7,605 nucleotides of DNA from an uncultured Lachnospiraceae bacterium (lineage in GTDB: Bacteria; Bacillota; Clostridia; Lachnospirales; Lachnospiraceae): positions 1-7,605 of the forward strand of contig CANQEC010000110.1 in assembly GCA_947594335.1 (NCBI GenBank), written 5' to 3'. The position numbers and the translations under genes were made by a program. Each line of letters starts with the position of its first letter. Position 1 is the first letter of the stretch. A model generated the notes under the pieces. That model did no database searches, was not told the DNA's origin, and saw only the letters and a program-made list of their open reading frames with translations. Below, in pieces: positions 5,690 to 7,605 of this stretch.

Positions 5690-7605
5690 TTACACTTCAA
5701 AAATCAGATCGCCATAGGACGGCATCGGCCACATATCCTTGTCTACGATCATTTCAAGCTTATCAACCGGAGTTCTCAGCTCACTCATCGCCGCCATGAC
5801 GACATCATGGAAGTAAACGGCCTGACCGCGTCCCTCTTCCATCGCGCCCGCCTGGGCTGTCACATCGATCAGCTTATCAAGAGCCGCTTTCGTCTCTGCA
5901 AGAAGCGCGCTCGTCTCCTGCAGCATGCCGGCCTGAACCGTTGCCTGAGCGCCTGCCGCCGTCACGGCGTTGATCGTATCGGCAAGGCTCTTCGTAAACT
6001 TAACGACAGACGGAATGATCTGCTTGCTCGCGATGTCGATCATGGCCTTCGCCTCGATATTGATCGCCTTCGCATACGCTTCATATTTAATCTCAACACG
6101 CGATTTCAGCTCGGATTCCGTGAACACGCCGAATTTTCCAAACAGTTTAACTGCCTTCGGAGTGATCAGCGCCGGGATCGCGTCAACCATCGACTTGATG
6201 TTCGGAAGTCCTCTGCGCGCGGCTTCCTCCACCCACTCTTCGGAATAGCCGTTGCCGTTGAAGACGATCCTCTGATGCTCGTTCGCGTACTTCTTGATCA
6301 GGTCATGAACCGCCATCTCAAAATCTTCCGCATTCTCAAGCTCATCACAGGCCTCAGAGAATGCCTCCGCGACGATCGTGTTGAGCACAATGTTCGGAGA
6401 CGCGATGGAGTCGCGGGAGCCGACCATACGGAATTCAAATTTATTTCCGGTAAACGCGAACGGTGATGTTCTGTTGCGGTCCGTCGCGTCTTTCTCAAGG
6501 TTCGGAAGCGTCTTGACACCTGTCTCAAGCACGCCGCCGGCAATTGAATGCGTCGCCGCGCCTGTGCTGATCAGCTGCGCCATCACGTCCTGAAGCTGCT
6601 CGCCAAGGAAGATGGAGACGATTGCAGGCGGAGCCTCGTTCGCGCCAAGTCTGTGATCGTTGCCCGGATCCGCCGCGGATTCACGGAGAAGATCCGCGTG
6701 TGTGTCAACTGCTTTGAGGATACAGGTCAGCACCAGCAGGAACTGAATGTTCTCGTGCGGTGTCTTGCCCGGATCAAGCAGATTGATGCCGTCGTCCGTC
6801 GTGATCGACCAGTTATTGTGCTTGCCGGAACCGTTTACGCCCGCGAACGGTTTCTCGTGGAGCAGGCACTTCATACCATGCTGGCATGCCACGCGCTTTA
6901 AGGTCTGCATAACGAGCTGATTGTGATCGACCGCCACGTTCGCCTCCGCATAGATCGGGGCAAGCTCATGCTGCGCCGGAGCAACCTCGTTGTGCTGCGT
7001 CTTTGCCGTGACGCCAAGCTTCCATAATTCTATATTTACGTCCTTCATGAACGCCGCAATCCTCTGGCGGATCGTACCGAAGTAATGATCGTCGAGCTCC
7101 TGCCCTTTCGGAGGCATCGCGCCGAACAGCGTACGGCCCGTAAAGATCAGGTCTTTCCTCTGCAGGAATTTTTTCTCATCCACCAGGAAATACTCCTGCT
7201 CCGGACCTACGGACGGAACAACCTTTTTGGACGTCGTATTTCCGAACAGTCTCAGAAGACGAAGCGCCTGTGTGTTGATCGCTTCCATGGAACGCAGAAG
7301 CGGCGTTTTCTGGTCAAGAGCCTCTCCTGTATAGGAACAGAATGCCGTCGGGATACAGAGGATCGCGCCGGCCGCGTCCTTGCGGACAAATACCGGAGAA
7401 GTGCAGTCCCATGCCGTATATCCTCTCGCCTCAAAAGTCGCTCTCAGTCCGCCCGACGGGAACGAAGATGCATCCGGCTCGCCCTTGATCAGCTCCTTGC
7501 CGGAAAACTCCATCAGAACCGTACCGTCCGGATTCGGCGCCGTGATAAATGCGTCATGCTTCTCAGCGGTCACGCCTGTCAGCGGCCGGAACCAGTGCGT
7601 ATAGT
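5690..7605 (-). CDS. glnN: Glutamine synthetase type III (partial, N-terminus beyond right edge)
   Basis: The frame stays open to the window edge and gives the last 637 residues. The first visible residues, YTHWFRPLTGVTAEKHDAF, are a typical GSIII segment, so GTG 7573 is internal rather than a start. The family is usually about 690-730 residues, so roughly 60-90 are outside. Type III motifs are clear: PTAFCSYTGEALD at visible 85-97, VGPEQEYFLVD at 132-142, VNGSGKHNNWS at 256-266, LGANEAPPAI at 319-328 and NRTSPFAFTGNKFEF at 377-391. The enzyme joins ammonia to glutamate using ATP to make glutamine in the cytoplasm. Type III enzymes are large, form double-ring dodecamers and occur in Bacteroides, many Clostridia and cyanobacteria. 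No other gene follows in this direction before the hairpin at 5616-5652, so it is the last or only gene of its transcript. The gene is also often labelled glnA. Confidence 0.96.
   Translation of the reverse strand, partial: YTHWFRPLTGVTAEKHDAFITAPNPDGTVLMEFSGKELIKGEPDASSFPSGGLRATFEARGYTAWDCTSPVFVRKDAAGAILCIPTAFCSYTGEALDQKTPLLRSMEAINTQALRLLRLFGNTTSKKVVPSVGPEQEYFLVDEKKFLQRKDLIFTGRTLFGAMPPKGQELDDHYFGTIRQRIAAFMKDVNIELWKLGVTAKTQHNEVAPAQHELAPIYAEANVAVDHNQLVMQTLKRVACQHGMKCLLHEKPFAGVNGSGKHNNWSITTDDGINLLDPGKTPHENIQFLLVLTCILKAVDTHADLLRESAADPGNDHRLGANEAPPAIVSIFLGEQLQDVMAQLISTGAATHSIAGGVLETGVKTLPNLEKDATDRNRTSPFAFTGNKFEFRMVGSRDSIASPNIVLNTIVAEAFSEACDELENAEDFEMAVHDLIKKYANEHQRIVFNGNGYSEEWVEEAARRGLPNIKSMVDAIPALITPKAVKLFGKFGVFTESELKSRVEIKYEAYAKAINIEAKAMIDIASKQIIPSVVKFTKSLADTINAVTAAGAQATVQAGMLQETSALLAETKAALDKLIDVTAQAGAMEEGRGQAVYFHDVVMAAMSELRTPVDKLEMIVDKDMWPMPSYGDLIFEV

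Noticed and set aside
5684..6466. Plus-strand open frame (260 codons) opposite glutamine synthetase
   Set aside because: The translation is rich in Arg, His and Leu without motifs, and the opposite strand is a conserved GSIII.
1..7605. tRNA, rRNA, CRISPR arrays, transposases or phage genes
   Set aside because: None is visible: no tRNA-like cloverleaf, no regularly spaced direct repeats and no transposase motifs. Nothing in the window indicates a defence or mobile system.

Overview
The window looks like chromosomal DNA of a Gram-positive Clostridia, most likely a Lachnospiraceae-type organism. Coding GC is moderate, intergenic DNA is AT-rich, and ribosome binding sites are strong AGGAGG types. 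The gene types fit too: a TIGR04086-type membrane protein, a type III glutamine synthetase, a CdaR/PucR-type regulator and a reduced sigma-70-like protein. The assignment rests on gene content and sequence style, not on a database search.

Layout. Positions 1-362 (minus strand) hold the start of a small four-helix membrane protein that runs off the left edge. A divergent intergenic region (363-538) carries a convincing promoter for a plus-strand CNNM/CorC-type (hemolysin-family) membrane protein at 539-1816. That gene ends at a strong hairpin terminator (1868-1895), which also separates it from a convergent minus-strand block. Read in its own direction, that block is a CdaR-like regulator (5199-4111), an S41 carboxy-terminal processing protease (4079-2823) and a sigma-70-like protein lacking region 4 (2721-1921). 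The first two genes are 31 bases apart and probably co-transcribed. The third follows after a gap of about 100 bases that contains an imperfect inverted repeat. A promoter for the block is visible at 5357-5385.

Positions 5200-5689 are a roughly 490-base intergenic region, rich in structure. It holds the cdaR-like promoter and leader, a plus-strand promoter-like element, a perfect GC-rich 23-base dyad, a small hairpin followed by seven T, and a long hairpin just past the end of glutamine synthetase. From 5690 to the right edge lies most of a type III glutamine synthetase on the minus strand, with its N-terminus outside the window.

How the genes relate. The regulator, protease and sigma-like protein form the only apparent multi-gene unit. 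Their arrangement suggests envelope proteolysis and transcription control linked to a metabolite-sensing regulator, but no target is identifiable here. The least ordinary items are the sigma-like protein without a promoter-binding C-terminus and the structured intergenic region at 5508-5660, which may encode a small RNA.

Several reading frames open upstream of the real start. Starts were moved to TTG 539, ATG 2721 and GTG 5199 on the basis of ribosome binding sites.
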